Source: Ramicandelaber brevisporus (taxonomy: Eukaryota; Kickxellomycota; Ramicandelaberales; Ramicandelaberaceae). Taken from it: a stretch of DNA of 11,862 nt. Under the pieces are notes generated by a model, which saw nothing but the letters and a program-made list of their open reading frames with translations, searched no databases and was not told the origin of the DNA. Of the stretch, positions 1-8,239 are shown one piece after another (position 1 is the stretch's first letter; every line of letters begins with the position of its first letter). The position numbers and the translations under genes were made by a program. The stretch lies in contig MU603291.1 in assembly GCA_025201865.1 (NCBI GenBank), forward strand, positions 1-11,862. Reading direction: 5' to 3'.

Positions 1-3000
1 ACCTGTTGGAGATGGTGAGCGGTCAGCAGCGGCGCTAGCTGTCGGTTCTGGTGACTTGGCACGGCGGTCGAGCAGAGCAGAGACCGTGTTGCGGATGGCA
101 GACAGTGATGAAATACGGCCAATCACACCAGTCGATGCGGGCGGTGGAGGCGCAGGCTGTACAAACACAGTACCTGGTGGCGGAACCATGGTGGGAGAGC
201 CAGGGGAGCCGGGAGAGCCGGGAGAGCCGGGAGAGCCGGGCGGGATTGGAGAGCGCGACCGCTGCTCAGGCTGGATACCAAGAGCATCAGCGTCATTAAC
301 AACGGCCGATTCAAGGCCAGGTGACTGTGGTCGACTCATGTAGGATTCAGCTGAAGCAGCAGCATTGGCAGACGCATCAATTGTGATGGAGACTGCATTG
401 TTGATCTTGGGGTCTTCAATAGATGCAATGCCCGGAGAGCCTGGCAACTCTGGAATATCTGCAAAGTTCGGCTTCCAGAAGTTAAAGTCGCTGAACACTA
501 CACCGTCATCACCATCGGCAGTAGCTCTTGCATGGCTTGCACCAATTGGCGGGAAGATTTGATCCACAGAATCGGTCAGCATTGGATACGATGAGCGCAG
601 ATCAGTCGACAGTTCTAACCTGATGTCGCCAGCATAATCAATGGTGAAGATTCGGGTTGTTGGAATCTCAACGTGGCGATATGAGACGGCGTCAGTAAAT
701 CTGTTGCCAAATCCAGCGTAGAATGGATTGCGGTCGCCAACAAACAACTTGCGAATCGAACGCAGACAGGCCATCTTGAAGATTTGAGGCTGGCGCATAA
801 TGACTTCACGATGGAATGCAGTGAACAGGCGATCAGGTGACATGATAACTGGACCCTCCGGAAGACGGTAATCGCCCTGCTGGACACTGCGCAGATAGTT
901 GCGAGTGGTGTCAGCCTGACCAATGGCACGGGATGTGAGATACATGAGCTGATATCCATTGTTGACAACGTCGGTGTATAAGTTTGCAATGCCAAGGTGA
1001 CTCCAATCTTGGCCAATGGCATGGAAGAAGTGGCCAAGACCGTCTGAGCGAGTGATTGTACCATCGATATCGGAGACGACGATGCTTGCAGTGTTGTGCC
1101 ACAGGTAAATGGCGGCTGAGCAGTAGGATGGATTGCGCTGGTTCTTGGTCGATGCGATTGTGAATGTGATTTCGTTGCGGCCGTGGCGGAGATTGAGTTG
1201 GCGCAGTTGTTCAGATGTCAGATTGAGTGTCTTGGCATAGATGCGACGCGGCGACTTGGACGGTTCGATTGCATCCTCACCAGCTGGGTTGGCAACATCG
1301 AGGGCCAAGTGTGAGCTCTTTCCGGGAGTAGCATCGACACCAAGAGTGCTGTCTGAGCGAGAATGTGCCAGTGCTGGCAATGATCGCACTTGAGTGTCAG
1401 CAGAGTTGGCTGCCTCTGGTGTGGATTCCTTGGGAGTAGAGTCAGAGGGGTCCTTGTTGCTGGATGAACGGCTGCCGCGAAGCCAACTCCACGCTGATGA
1501 ACGAGTTGATTTCTTTGATGCTGTGTTGGCTTCTACAGACTTCTGCTGCTGAAGGACCTGTTCAGATACTGGCAGAACAGACACTGACGAGCCAAATGCC
1601 AGCCGAGACACAATGAGTGGAGCTGCCGATTGCCAGGTGTAATACTGGCCATCAATGCGGAAGACAGCCTGTGGATGGTTGAGAATCTCCTGTGGACTGG
1701 CTGCAAACCGCTCGTGATCAACCAACTGAGCATTGAACTCCTCCAGCTTCGAGTTGTCATTCGAACCGAGCACTGCATTTGAACCACAAAGTGAAATTTC
1801 AACAGATAACGATGAACCCTCAATTGGCAAAGTGTTAACGATGGCTGGAGAATCGCGAGTGATATCATCTGTAGCCACTGCAACATTGGTCAGCACTGGT
1901 GGGTTATCAGAGCTTGAATCAATGGACATGCCAAGGCCAGTCAGTGGAACACCGTTTGCAACAGTGGCAGTCTCAGACTCAGTCTGTGGCTCAATCTCAG
2001 GCTCAATCGATGGAGTTTCGTGCACAGATGGAAGCGCAGCGAATCGAGTTGACTTGAGATCAGCAATAACATCAGCCAACGATGGTTCTTGTGGCACGGA
2101 TGAACCATGATTGGTGTTGTGGTTGGCAGATACACTTCGATTGGATGGCCAAACCGAGCGATCCTCAATATCAGTGTCATCAGCAATGCCAATAAGCCTT
2201 GTGGCAGTTGCAGGCACAATGGCAATGCGGTCATCATCATCACCATCATCATCCACCAGACTAATGCCATTAATTGATCCATTGCTTTGCAGAGCAGATT
2301 CTTGCAATGGAACGCTGAAGACAGTGTTGGCACGGCGTCTTCTCGAGATTGCGGCAGCAGTGGCGGTTGCAGCAGCAGTGTGAGCAGCCTGGCCAGAGAT
2401 ATTTCCCAGTCCATTTGGAGTTGAATCGTCAACTGCTGCGGGTGGAGCGTTCAGATTAGAAACAGAGTCAATCACACTGTTACTTCTGCTGTGATGTTTG
2501 CTACCAAGTGCCGAGGTTGGCCTGGATAACAAATGAACATGTCTCTTTTCACGTCGTAATAAATTGATATTAACTGCTGCAGAACTAACTGACGTTGCTG
2601 TTAGTGTTGCTGTTGCTGCTGAAGATGTGATCAGAGCCTGAGTGGATTTCTTTGCATGCAGCATTGGACTAACTGCTGCCAGGGCATCCTCATAAGTGTC
2701 GGCACCTTCTGTGTGATATCCAACTGTTCCTAGCACCACACTGCTATCAGCCACCGGTGGTGATGATGACTGAGTCGTCAGTGATTGCACGTAGCTATCT
2801 GCAGCTTCACCAACACTGGGTATGTCACCACCACTACCACCATCAGATTTCAATGCAGCTGCTGGCAAATGAACAGTGTCGGGCTCTTCAGTGATGTATC
2901 CAGCGCCACCATTGATTGTCGATGCAGCTTCGTTAATGGCATCGGGATCGAATGAGTAAGGCTTTGGACTTGAAATGGGAGAAGTGATGTACTCTGATGG

Positions 3001-3276
3001 AATTGGATTATCGACTTCAACAACAAAGAAAGCCTCGCCATCTTCACCCACTTTCATTGAGAACTCAGTTGGATGTCCATTGACGGTGATTTCCACTCTC
3101 TTATCAGATGGTCGAAGCAGCTGCAGTTTACCAAAGCGCACATGGAAAGGTGTACTTGCTATGCTTCCATCAGGTCGTTCAACTGCTATAATATCAATTG
3201 CTCCAGATAGAGTAGCTGGATTGAGTTCGTTGTAAAACTCGGACACTGTTGATAGCACCTTTCCAACGTAGTTCAT
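1..3276 (-). CDS. PAH1: Lipin-family phosphatidate phosphatase (Pah1/Ned1-like), 3' end outside window
   Basis: The product dephosphorylates phosphatidate to diacylglycerol, the Mg-dependent step feeding triacylglycerol and phospholipid synthesis. It cycles between cytosol and the nuclear/ER membrane. All 1092 codons in the window are open on the minus strand, and no stop is reached before the window edge. The N-LIP domain covers about residues 1-95: it begins MNYVGKVL and contains NPATLSGAIDII, FHVRFGKL and GEAFFV, with Gly80 where yeast Pah1 has its essential Gly80. A tetra-arginine (about 312-315) is a candidate nuclear localisation signal, followed by an acidic DDDGDDDD run (about 338-345). 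The C-terminal catalytic domain (LNS2) covers about 677-912. It carries the HAD motif DIDGT at 736-740, with Asp736 as nucleophile and Asp738 as acid/base, and ends near DSVDQIFPP. Past it, DFNFWKPNF (Trp934) resembles the Pah1 Trp segment. The tail is Ser/Pro-rich with five Pro-Gly-Ser repeats (1013-1027). Many Ser-Pro sites suggest kinase control, as in Pah1 (inference). The ATG at 3276-3274 is fixed by the family N-terminus. Confidence 0.96.
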   Translation of the reverse strand, partial: MNYVGKVLSTVSEFYNELNPATLSGAIDIIAVERPDGSIASTPFHVRFGKLQLLRPSDKRVEITVNGHPTEFSMKVGEDGEAFFVVEVDNPIPSEYITSPISSPKPYSFDPDAINEAASTINGGAGYITEEPDTVHLPAAALKSDGGSGGDIPSVGEAADSYVQSLTTQSSSPPVADSSVVLGTVGYHTEGADTYEDALAAVSPMLHAKKSTQALITSSAATATLTATSVSSAAVNINLLRREKRHVHLLSRPTSALGSKHHSRSNSVIDSVSNLNAPPAAVDDSTPNGLGNISGQAAHTAAATATAAAISRRRRANTVFSVPLQESALQSNGSINGISLVDDDGDDDDRIAIVPATATRLIGIADDTDIEDRSVWPSNRSVSANHNTNHGSSVPQEPSLADVIADLKSTRFAALPSVHETPSIEPEIEPQTESETATVANGVPLTGLGMSIDSSSDNPPVLTNVAVATDDITRDSPAIVNTLPIEGSSLSVEISLCGSNAVLGSNDNSKLEEFNAQLVDHERFAASPQEILNHPQAVFRIDGQYYTWQSAAPLIVSRLAFGSSVSVLPVSEQVLQQQKSVEANTASKKSTRSSAWSWLRGSRSSSNKDPSDSTPKESTPEAANSADTQVRSLPALAHSRSDSTLGVDATPGKSSHLALDVANPAGEDAIEPSKSPRRIYAKTLNLTSEQLRQLNLRHGRNEITFTIASTKNQRNPSYCSAAIYLWHNTASIVVSDIDGTITRSDGLGHFFHAIGQDWSHLGIANLYTDVVNNGYQLMYLTSRAIGQADTTRNYLRSVQQGDYRLPEGPVIMSPDRLFTAFHREVIMRQPQIFKMACLRSIRKLFVGDRNPFYAGFGNRFTDAVSYRHVEIPTTRIFTIDYAGDIRLELSTDLRSSYPMLTDSVDQIFPPIGASHARATADGDDGVVFSDFNFWKPNFADIPELPGSPGIASIEDPKINNAVSITIDASANAAASAESYMSRPQSPGLESAVVNDADALGIQPEQRSRSPIPPGSPGSPGSPGSPGSPTMVPPPGTVFVQPAPPPPASTGVIGRISSLSAIRNTVSALLDRRAKSPEPTASAAADRSPSPTG

Positions 3277-3339
3277 CTTCCTCTACTTCCTCTTCTTCCT
3301 CTTCTATGTATAATATATATGTGGATGTAAGTATTGATG

Positions 3340-3417
3340 ATTGTAGTTGTAACTGTTGTGGCTGTAGTTGTGGCTGCAGTAGATGTAGAAGTGGTTGCAG
3401 TAGTCGTAGAAGTAGTA
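3340..3417. repeat. Imperfect GTA/GTT/GTG triplet tract
   Basis: This block is made of degenerate triplets of the form TGTAGT, TGTGGC and AGAAGT between the TATA-like stretch and the purine tract. Open frames crossing it encode only Thr/Ala/Ser or Val/Cys strings, so it is treated as simple sequence and not as a gene. Confidence 0.6.
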
Positions 3418-3418
3418 C

Positions 3419-3535
3419 AAAGGATCAAGAAGAAGGGAAGGGAAGGAAATGGCGCTACTTCATGTGGGAAGAAACAACAAAAGCAAGAACAGCAAGAAGA
3501 ACAGAAAAGGAGAGGAGGACAAGCGAATAGAAATT
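3419..3535 (+). repeat. Purine-rich tract upstream of EDEM-like gene
   Basis: The plus strand is overwhelmingly A and G here, with AAG, GGA and AAC units repeated (for example AAGAAGGGAAGGGAAGG). It probably lies in the promoter or 5' leader of the mannosidase gene. Long purine tracts can exclude nucleosomes, but that role is inference. Confidence 0.55.
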
Positions 3536-3556
3536 GACAACGTGAAGCCAACTTGA
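3449..3556 (+). other. Possible upstream ORF (35 codons) ahead of EDEM-like gene
   Basis: An ATG at 3449 opens a 35-codon frame that starts MALLHVGRNN, is rich in Lys, Asn and Arg, and ends at TGA 3554-3556, 61 bases before the EDEM start codon. If the transcript begins upstream of 3449, this frame could lower translation of the main ORF. The transcript start is unknown and the composition simply follows the purine tract, so a role is not established. Confidence 0.25.
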
Positions 3557-3617
3557 CACGACAACCCGATATCTAGTTATCTCTCCGTGAACTTGCTTGC
3601 ACTTGAAGATTGCACTG

Positions 3618-6600
3618 ATGAGCGGGCATACAGCCACACCACAGAAGCGGCGGCGGCAGCTACAGCAACTACAGCAACTACAGCGACCACAGCGACCACA
3701 GCGACCGCAATATGGAGGCTTGATCTATTCAATCACAGTGGTGCTGCTCGTGTTTGTACTATGCAGCTGCTCGACAGTTGCATCTGTTGCAACTACAGCT
3801 ACAGCTACAGATACAGCTACAACAGCAACGGCAACTACAACAGCAACGGCACCAGCAGCTGACAAACGGTTCAGGCGGTACTCACCAATGACAACTTTGG
3901 AGAGACATCGACTACGAGAGGAAGCGCGAGAAATGTTCTTCCACGGATTTGACGGATACATGAAGCACGCATTTCCGTATGATGAGCTTGATCCTGTCAC
4001 ATGTAAGAGCCGCGGATTGCATCTGGGTTATGACACATTGCAATTATACGAGAGAGATGTGATGGGAAACTTTTCGCTGACACTGGTTGATTCGCTGGAT
4101 GCACTGGCTGTATTGGGAGACTGCGATGGATTTGCACAGGCAGTTAAGGACACCATTGAGTATGTTCAGTTTGACATCGATTCAACCGTTCAAGTGTTTG
4201 AAGTAACCATTAGAATGCTGGGTGGTTTGATATCGGCTCATCTAATTGCGACTGACCCGAAAGACACTCTAAAATGCGCCAGCGCCATGAAATCGTGGTA
4301 TAATACTCAGTTGCTTGACATGGCTTACGACTTGGGTAAAAGACTACTGCCTGCATTCACTTCATCTGGCTCAGCGCTGCCACTGCCACGAATCAACCTG
4401 AAGGATGGAGTGGTGCAGCGTAATCTTGGATATTCTACCGAAACAAATACAGCCAGCGTAGGTACATTGATTCTCGAGTTTGCCACATTGAGTAGATTAA
4501 CTGGTGATTCTCGGTTTGAACAGATGGCCAAAGACGCATTGTTTGAGATTTGGGCACGTCGATCAGATATTGATTTATTAGGAAACCGTATCGATTCAAG
4601 ATCACTGGAATGGACTGAAAAGATTTCATCAACCGGCGGCGGAATAGACTCTTTCTTTGAATATGCATTAAAGGCATACGTGGCACTTGGCGACAATGAC
4701 TACTTGGCTCTATTCAATGCAGCCTACTCTGCACTGCAGCGTGGATCTCGAGACTCGCTTGGATACATTTATTTAAACGTCCATATGGACTCTGGTGAAC
4801 TGGCCAGTCCATGGATTGACAGTCTATCGGCATTTGTTCCTGGTATGCAAGTCTTGGCTGGCGACATTGAAGGTGCAGTGCGCACCCATTTGGTGTACTA
4901 CAATATTTGGAAGAGGTACTCGGCAATGCCCGAAGTGTATGATTTATTTGTTCATAATGCAACTGTTCCCGGCTATCCCGGCAGACCTGAATTTGTTGAA
5001 TCAACTTATTTGCTCTATCAAGCCACTAAAGATCCATTCTACTTGGATGTTGGTGCAATGATCTTAAGAGATCTACAGCAGAGAACTCGTACAAAATGTG
5101 GATTTGGTGGATTGAAGGCAGTCACTGAGTTCCATTTGGAGCCAAGAATGGAGTCCTTCATGCTGAGTGAGACTTTGAAGTACCTGTATCTATTATTTGA
5201 CACCGATCATCCATTGAACAAACTGGACACTCCTTATGTATTTACTACCGAAGGTCACGTGCTGTTGATTCCGCCCCAGATTGAAGATCCAACTCCTCAT
5301 CTACCTGCTGTCGTGCCGCCCCACTCATACTCTGACTTTGTCTGTCACAAAGCCCAGCACTATATGACTTTTACTCAGGATTTGCCATCTCAGCTGGTAT
5401 TCCCTTCGGATGATCCTGATAATTATGGAATGAATGAGTATTGGCCAACATTTATTAACAAATATGGTCGCCGAGTCCCAGTTATGCAGCGGACCGACTA
5501 TGACTTTATCAGAGCATTGGTTAGACGAGCGCCTGAAGCCGAGGAGGAGCCTGAATTAACATCCAATGATATATGCATCGCACCACTGCCTGAATATGCT
5601 CCACCTGTATTGCCACAGTTTGAGGCATTGCTGGACTGGCCACCTCGAGAAGATTCGGCTGACTGGAGATATATTCTGAAGAAGCGTCAACAAACTGGAT
5701 GGCCTCCGAGTCACATTGCCTCCAAGGCGGCTCGCAACAAGGCAGCTCAACAGCTGGACCATGCTCATTTGAAGCTACTGACAACCTCAGATGACGACCA
5801 GGATGCAGCGCAATCCTATAAAGTTAGCTCGATTCTGAACTCACTATTAGCTGGCAACCAGGATGCAAATCAGCAACAACAGCAACAACAACAGCAGCAG
5901 CAGCAGCAGCAGCAACAGAATGGAGGCAGAAGATACGACGTTCAACATCGAAGAGCAGCAGTTCCTCATCCAGTACAACCAAATGGACTTGGCAACTTTA
6001 TGGATATCATTTCAAAGACTGTCGCTAAATTGCGCAATAAGGCATCTGGTGGTGGAACAAACAATGTCAATAAAGAACCATCTGTAGTTGATCAGGATGC
6101 TGATACTACTTCTCCTCCCGCTGGTGCAGCTGGTGCAGCTGGTGCAGGAACCACTGCTGAATCACCTGAATCGGAGCCGGCGGGTGAGCGAATGAATGCG
6201 TACGTCACACTGGTGGCAAGCTACTCGGAAGGCAATAAACCGGTTGTCAAGCACTTTTCAGCGATTCTGGCCACATTCGGCCGCTCCCTTGAAGAGCTCA
6301 GTGAACCAGATGGAAGCAAAGTGCGTCGGCTGGTACTCTTCACTCCACCTCTGCACGCTCGCTCCAATCAAGACCAGCTCGTCAAGCCCAATGATCCAGC
6401 CCAAACTCAGCTGCCGCAGCCAAGTGCCGGCGCCGACCCTCGGGCTCCGTCTAGCTCTGCCAATTCCGCCAAGTTCAAGCGTGGCCGGCCCATGAAACGA
6501 GCATCGTTCGGCTCTTCTTCGTCTTCATCGTCTGCCAAGAACCGTCGCAAGTCTCGTCAAATGCCATCGCTACGCCCGTCGCTTTTCCATGGCTGCTCGC

Positions 6601-6980
6601 CACATCCGCCCGAACATGCCATGGTCATTCGTCGTTCTGCCCTGCTTGTCCATCGCGGTGGCTGCACCTTCTTTTCCAAAGCCGAAAATGCCAAACAAGC
6701 TGGCGCTGACATTTTGATCGTGGTCAACACTTCAGGCGGCCCACTGTACATGGTCAACCCTGCTGACATCGACTTGATGGAGGGCGAGGAGCTGATGGAC
6801 GAGGCTGGCCGTGTTGTCAAGAATGAAATCGAACGCGACAAGTTCAGAAAGCGAGTTCTTGAAAAGACTAAAGGCATCACAGTGGTGTCAGTGTCCAGGG
6901 CAGTTGGATTAGAGATCCAGTCATGGGTACTGATGAAGCGAGATGTCAAAATTACGATTATCCCAACTCCTAACTTTTAA
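3618..6980 (+). CDS. EDEM-like GH47 alpha-mannosidase with C-terminal PA domain (EDEM3/Mnl1 type)
   Basis: This 1120-residue protein belongs to the ER degradation-enhancing mannosidase group, which trims alpha-1,2-mannose from misfolded glycoproteins and commits them to ERAD in the ER lumen. The ATG at 3618 is the first in frame after a stop at 3588-3590. The N-terminus has a short basic and Gln/Pro repeat, then a hydrophobic signal anchor (about 34-57), then an Ala/Thr-rich linker. The GH47 domain (about 106-550) begins MFFHGFDGYMKHAFPYDEL. Acidic motifs expected for the family are FEVTIRMLGGL (Glu195), GGGIDSFFEY (Asp344, Glu348), RPEFVEST (Glu458, Glu461), RMESFMLSETLKYLYL (Glu512) and TTEGH (Thr544, the calcium-ligand position). 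A disordered stretch with 16 consecutive Gln (752-767) leads to a PA-like domain (about 859-1110) with HRGGCTFFSKA and GADILIVVN. That domain is split by a Ser/Lys/Arg-rich insert (about 952-978). It is longer than yeast Mnl1 (796 aa) or human EDEM3 (932 aa), and no HDEL/KDEL-type ending is present. Family assignment is firm; orthology to EDEM3 specifically is less so. Confidence 0.95.
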   Translation: MSGHTATPQKRRRQLQQLQQLQRPQRPQRPQYGGLIYSITVVLLVFVLCSCSTVASVATTATATDTATTATATTTATAPAADKRFRRYSPMTTLERHRLREEAREMFFHGFDGYMKHAFPYDELDPVTCKSRGLHLGYDTLQLYERDVMGNFSLTLVDSLDALAVLGDCDGFAQAVKDTIEYVQFDIDSTVQVFEVTIRMLGGLISAHLIATDPKDTLKCASAMKSWYNTQLLDMAYDLGKRLLPAFTSSGSALPLPRINLKDGVVQRNLGYSTETNTASVGTLILEFATLSRLTGDSRFEQMAKDALFEIWARRSDIDLLGNRIDSRSLEWTEKISSTGGGIDSFFEYALKAYVALGDNDYLALFNAAYSALQRGSRDSLGYIYLNVHMDSGELASPWIDSLSAFVPGMQVLAGDIEGAVRTHLVYYNIWKRYSAMPEVYDLFVHNATVPGYPGRPEFVESTYLLYQATKDPFYLDVGAMILRDLQQRTRTKCGFGGLKAVTEFHLEPRMESFMLSETLKYLYLLFDTDHPLNKLDTPYVFTTEGHVLLIPPQIEDPTPHLPAVVPPHSYSDFVCHKAQHYMTFTQDLPSQLVFPSDDPDNYGMNEYWPTFINKYGRRVPVMQRTDYDFIRALVRRAPEAEEEPELTSNDICIAPLPEYAPPVLPQFEALLDWPPREDSADWRYILKKRQQTGWPPSHIASKAARNKAAQQLDHAHLKLLTTSDDDQDAAQSYKVSSILNSLLAGNQDANQQQQQQQQQQQQQQQQNGGRRYDVQHRRAAVPHPVQPNGLGNFMDIISKTVAKLRNKASGGGTNNVNKEPSVVDQDADTTSPPAGAAGAAGAGTTAESPESEPAGERMNAYVTLVASYSEGNKPVVKHFSAILATFGRSLEELSEPDGSKVRRLVLFTPPLHARSNQDQLVKPNDPAQTQLPQPSAGADPRAPSSSANSAKFKRGRPMKRASFGSSSSSSSAKNRRKSRQMPSLRPSLFHGCSPHPPEHAMVIRRSALLVHRGGCTFFSKAENAKQAGADILIVVNTSGGPLYMVNPADIDLMEGEELMDEAGRVVKNEIERDKFRKRVLEKTKGITVVSVSRAVGLEIQSWVLMKRDVKITIIPTPNF
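3662..3706 (+). repeat. Five 9-bp units in the EDEM-like N-terminus
   Basis: Two ACAGCAACT units are followed by three ACAGCGACC units in exact register. They encode the Gln-Leu-Gln and Gln-Arg-Pro steps before the signal anchor. The 9-bp period keeps the frame, so copy-number change would alter only the cytosolic tail. Confidence 0.85.
5871..5918 (+). repeat. CAG/CAA tract encoding 16 glutamines
   Basis: Sixteen uninterrupted CAG or CAA codons (residues 752-767 of the EDEM-like protein) lie between the GH47 and PA regions. The centre is a pure CAG run, which is likely to be length-variable. Confidence 0.95.
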
Positions 6981-7230
6981 GAGCAAAATAGCATAAAAAC
7001 AAACAAACAAAACGTAATATCTCAATGCATTGCAGATTGCAAACCTCCTTAAAGTGTTTTCTGTTTACTGCCGCGAAATGAATGTTTGTTTCTTACTCCT
7101 TTCCCGATTGATTTAAATAAGCTGATGATTGCAGCGAGTGTGGATACAATGGTCGCGCTCGTGCCCTCTATCGTCTGCCTTCCTTCTTCTACACCAGTCT
7201 CTGCAGTTCATCCAAGAAATCACACCAGTA
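6981..7230. other. Spacer between EDEM-like gene and secreted-protein gene
   Basis: These 250 bp start with an A-rich stretch holding AAACAAACAAACAAAA, presumably the 3' UTR of the mannosidase gene. No canonical AATAAA is visible. The rest should include the promoter and leader of the next gene. ATG triplets at 7078, 7122 and 7149 lie upstream of the chosen start at 7231. No further gene or repeat was recognised. Confidence 0.5.
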
Positions 7231-7965
7231 ATGCGTGCTTCTTTTGCCTTTGTTGCCGCTGCCATTGCCAGCGTGTCCGCCGTGCCGATTATCCCACTGG
7301 ACAGTGTCACCACGGCTGTTACAAGTACCACCGCGACATCGCCGCCGGTCACCCACCGCCCACAAGGCGTCAAAGTCGTCGATCCTCAATTGCCCACTGA
7401 CTCCACTGCCGAGCTGCCGTCAAAATTCTTTGGTCTGGCCAGCGGCACCATTCCCACGATTCCAGAAGGTCTCACCAAGGCAGTCTCTGCACTCTTGACT
7501 GCCATCCAAGGTCTCAAGCCAGTTCCTGCTGCACCGCCAGTGACACCACCATCAACACGGGCATTGCCGGTCACCACCACCACCTCTACTTCCTCCACTT
7601 CCTCTCCCTCTTCTGCGACCGCTTCAACTGGTGATGCAGCAACAGGTGATCTGAAGTCAATGGTTCCAGTTGATTTGAAGTCGCTGCTGAGCTCGCAGCC
7701 GCTGCATCCAGACGAGCTCAATGGTGTCACGCAGCAGATTGTGCAACAAACAACCAGTCATGAGGTTCCACAACTGCTGAACAAGGACATCACGAACCTC
7801 GTCAAGAAACCAGCGAAGCGGGATTTCGGCGTTACAGGACTTGTTCCGCTGTCGATGACTGATCGTTTACTGGGCGGATCAGGACTGCCATTGCCACTGA
7901 AGGTCGGTGACTTGCTTAAAGGCAATGAGGTTGTTACTGGTAAAGTATCTGCTAATCCACAATAA
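7231..7965 (+). CDS. Predicted secreted Ser/Thr/Pro-rich protein of unknown function, 244 aa
   Basis: No family was recognised. The ATG at 7231 is chosen over in-frame codons back to 7129 because it places a textbook signal peptide at the N-terminus: MRASFAFVAAAIASVSA, with likely cleavage after Ala17. The mature protein has a Thr-rich segment (about 25-42) and a second Thr/Ser run (about 112-130) suited to O-mannosylation. Between and after these lie short amphipathic stretches such as GLTKAVSALLTAIQGL and VPVDLKSLLSS. A dibasic Lys196-Arg197 precedes a 47-residue tail (DFGVTGLVPL onward) rich in Gly, Leu and Val, which is a plausible Kex2-type cleavage product. No cysteine-rich pattern or GPI-type hydrophobic C-terminus is present, so a hydrophobin or GPI-anchored wall protein is unlikely. 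An extracellular or wall-associated location is inferred from the signal peptide alone. Confidence 0.8.
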   Translation: MRASFAFVAAAIASVSAVPIIPLDSVTTAVTSTTATSPPVTHRPQGVKVVDPQLPTDSTAELPSKFFGLASGTIPTIPEGLTKAVSALLTAIQGLKPVPAAPPVTPPSTRALPVTTTTSTSSTSSPSSATASTGDAATGDLKSMVPVDLKSLLSSQPLHPDELNGVTQQIVQQTTSHEVPQLLNKDITNLVKKPAKRDFGVTGLVPLSMTDRLLGGSGLPLPLKVGDLLKGNEVVTGKVSANPQ

Positions 7966-8239
7966 TCATCTCATCTTGCCTCTTCCCTCTGTGATGTTCT
8001 TATCATTCTTCCTTTTTACCTTTTAATCAAAACATGTGTTATCAAACAAACAACTAAAGGAATGAGTTAAAGTATGCCATGTGTAACTTGGCAGAGTAAT
8101 CTGGCAACGCTCATATTCCACCTGGATGAACTTCTCTTCAGCAAGGCGACATGGTTGTCAGCACAATCTCATCTCCATTTTATGAATCTCGGCTGTGACG
8201 AAGTAGATTTGCTCACGCTCATTTTTCTCGACAAGCTCG
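7966..8239. other. Spacer with no recognised gene
   Basis: The first part is pyrimidine-rich and then AT-rich (CTTTTTACCTTTTAATC), consistent with a 3' UTR and terminator area of the secreted-protein gene. The remainder precedes the Gln-rich gene. An open frame from 8074 runs into that gene out of frame and ends in Ala/Thr repeats translated from CAG units, so it is not called as a gene. Confidence 0.5.

Larger units (their letters stand above)
3277..3617. promoter_or_regulatory. Divergent lipin/EDEM intergenic region
   Basis: These 341 bp separate the two start codons and must hold both promoters and 5' leaders. On the plus strand the region opens with a CTTC/CCTC pyrimidine tract (3277-3305), so the lipin leader is purine-rich right up to its ATG. 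An AT-rich TATA-like stretch follows at about 3307-3320, then a GTA/GTT/GTG triplet block (about 3340-3417), then a purine-rich tract (about 3419-3535) on the EDEM side. No experimentally known factor site was recognised. Promoter function is inferred from the head-to-head layout; only the composition blocks are seen directly. Confidence 0.7.

Noticed and set aside
196-240. Collagen domain in the lipin tail
   Set aside because: There are only five Pro-Gly-Ser units, far too short for a collagen helix, in a protein not secreted. It is treated as a disordered linker repeat.
51-3047. Several open frames of 60-160 codons on both strands within 51-3047
   Set aside because: They overlap the single 1092-codon lipin frame, whose domain motifs are unmistakable. 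The others encode low-complexity or His/Leu/Ser-rich shadows.
3249-3551. Overlapping Ser-, Val- and Thr-rich frames in the divergent spacer
   Set aside because: All are translations of the triplet and purine tracts, with no start context or domain signal, and they are mutually overlapping on both strands.
6471-6550. AT-hook-like RGRP motif in the EDEM-like protein
   Set aside because: The protein is predicted to be ER-lumenal and the motif lies in a low-complexity basic Ser-rich insert, so DNA binding is not credible.
4325-6949. Antisense and offset frames of 70-130 codons inside the EDEM-like gene
   Set aside because: The sense frame carries all GH47 and PA motifs. The shadows show no domain pattern or start context.
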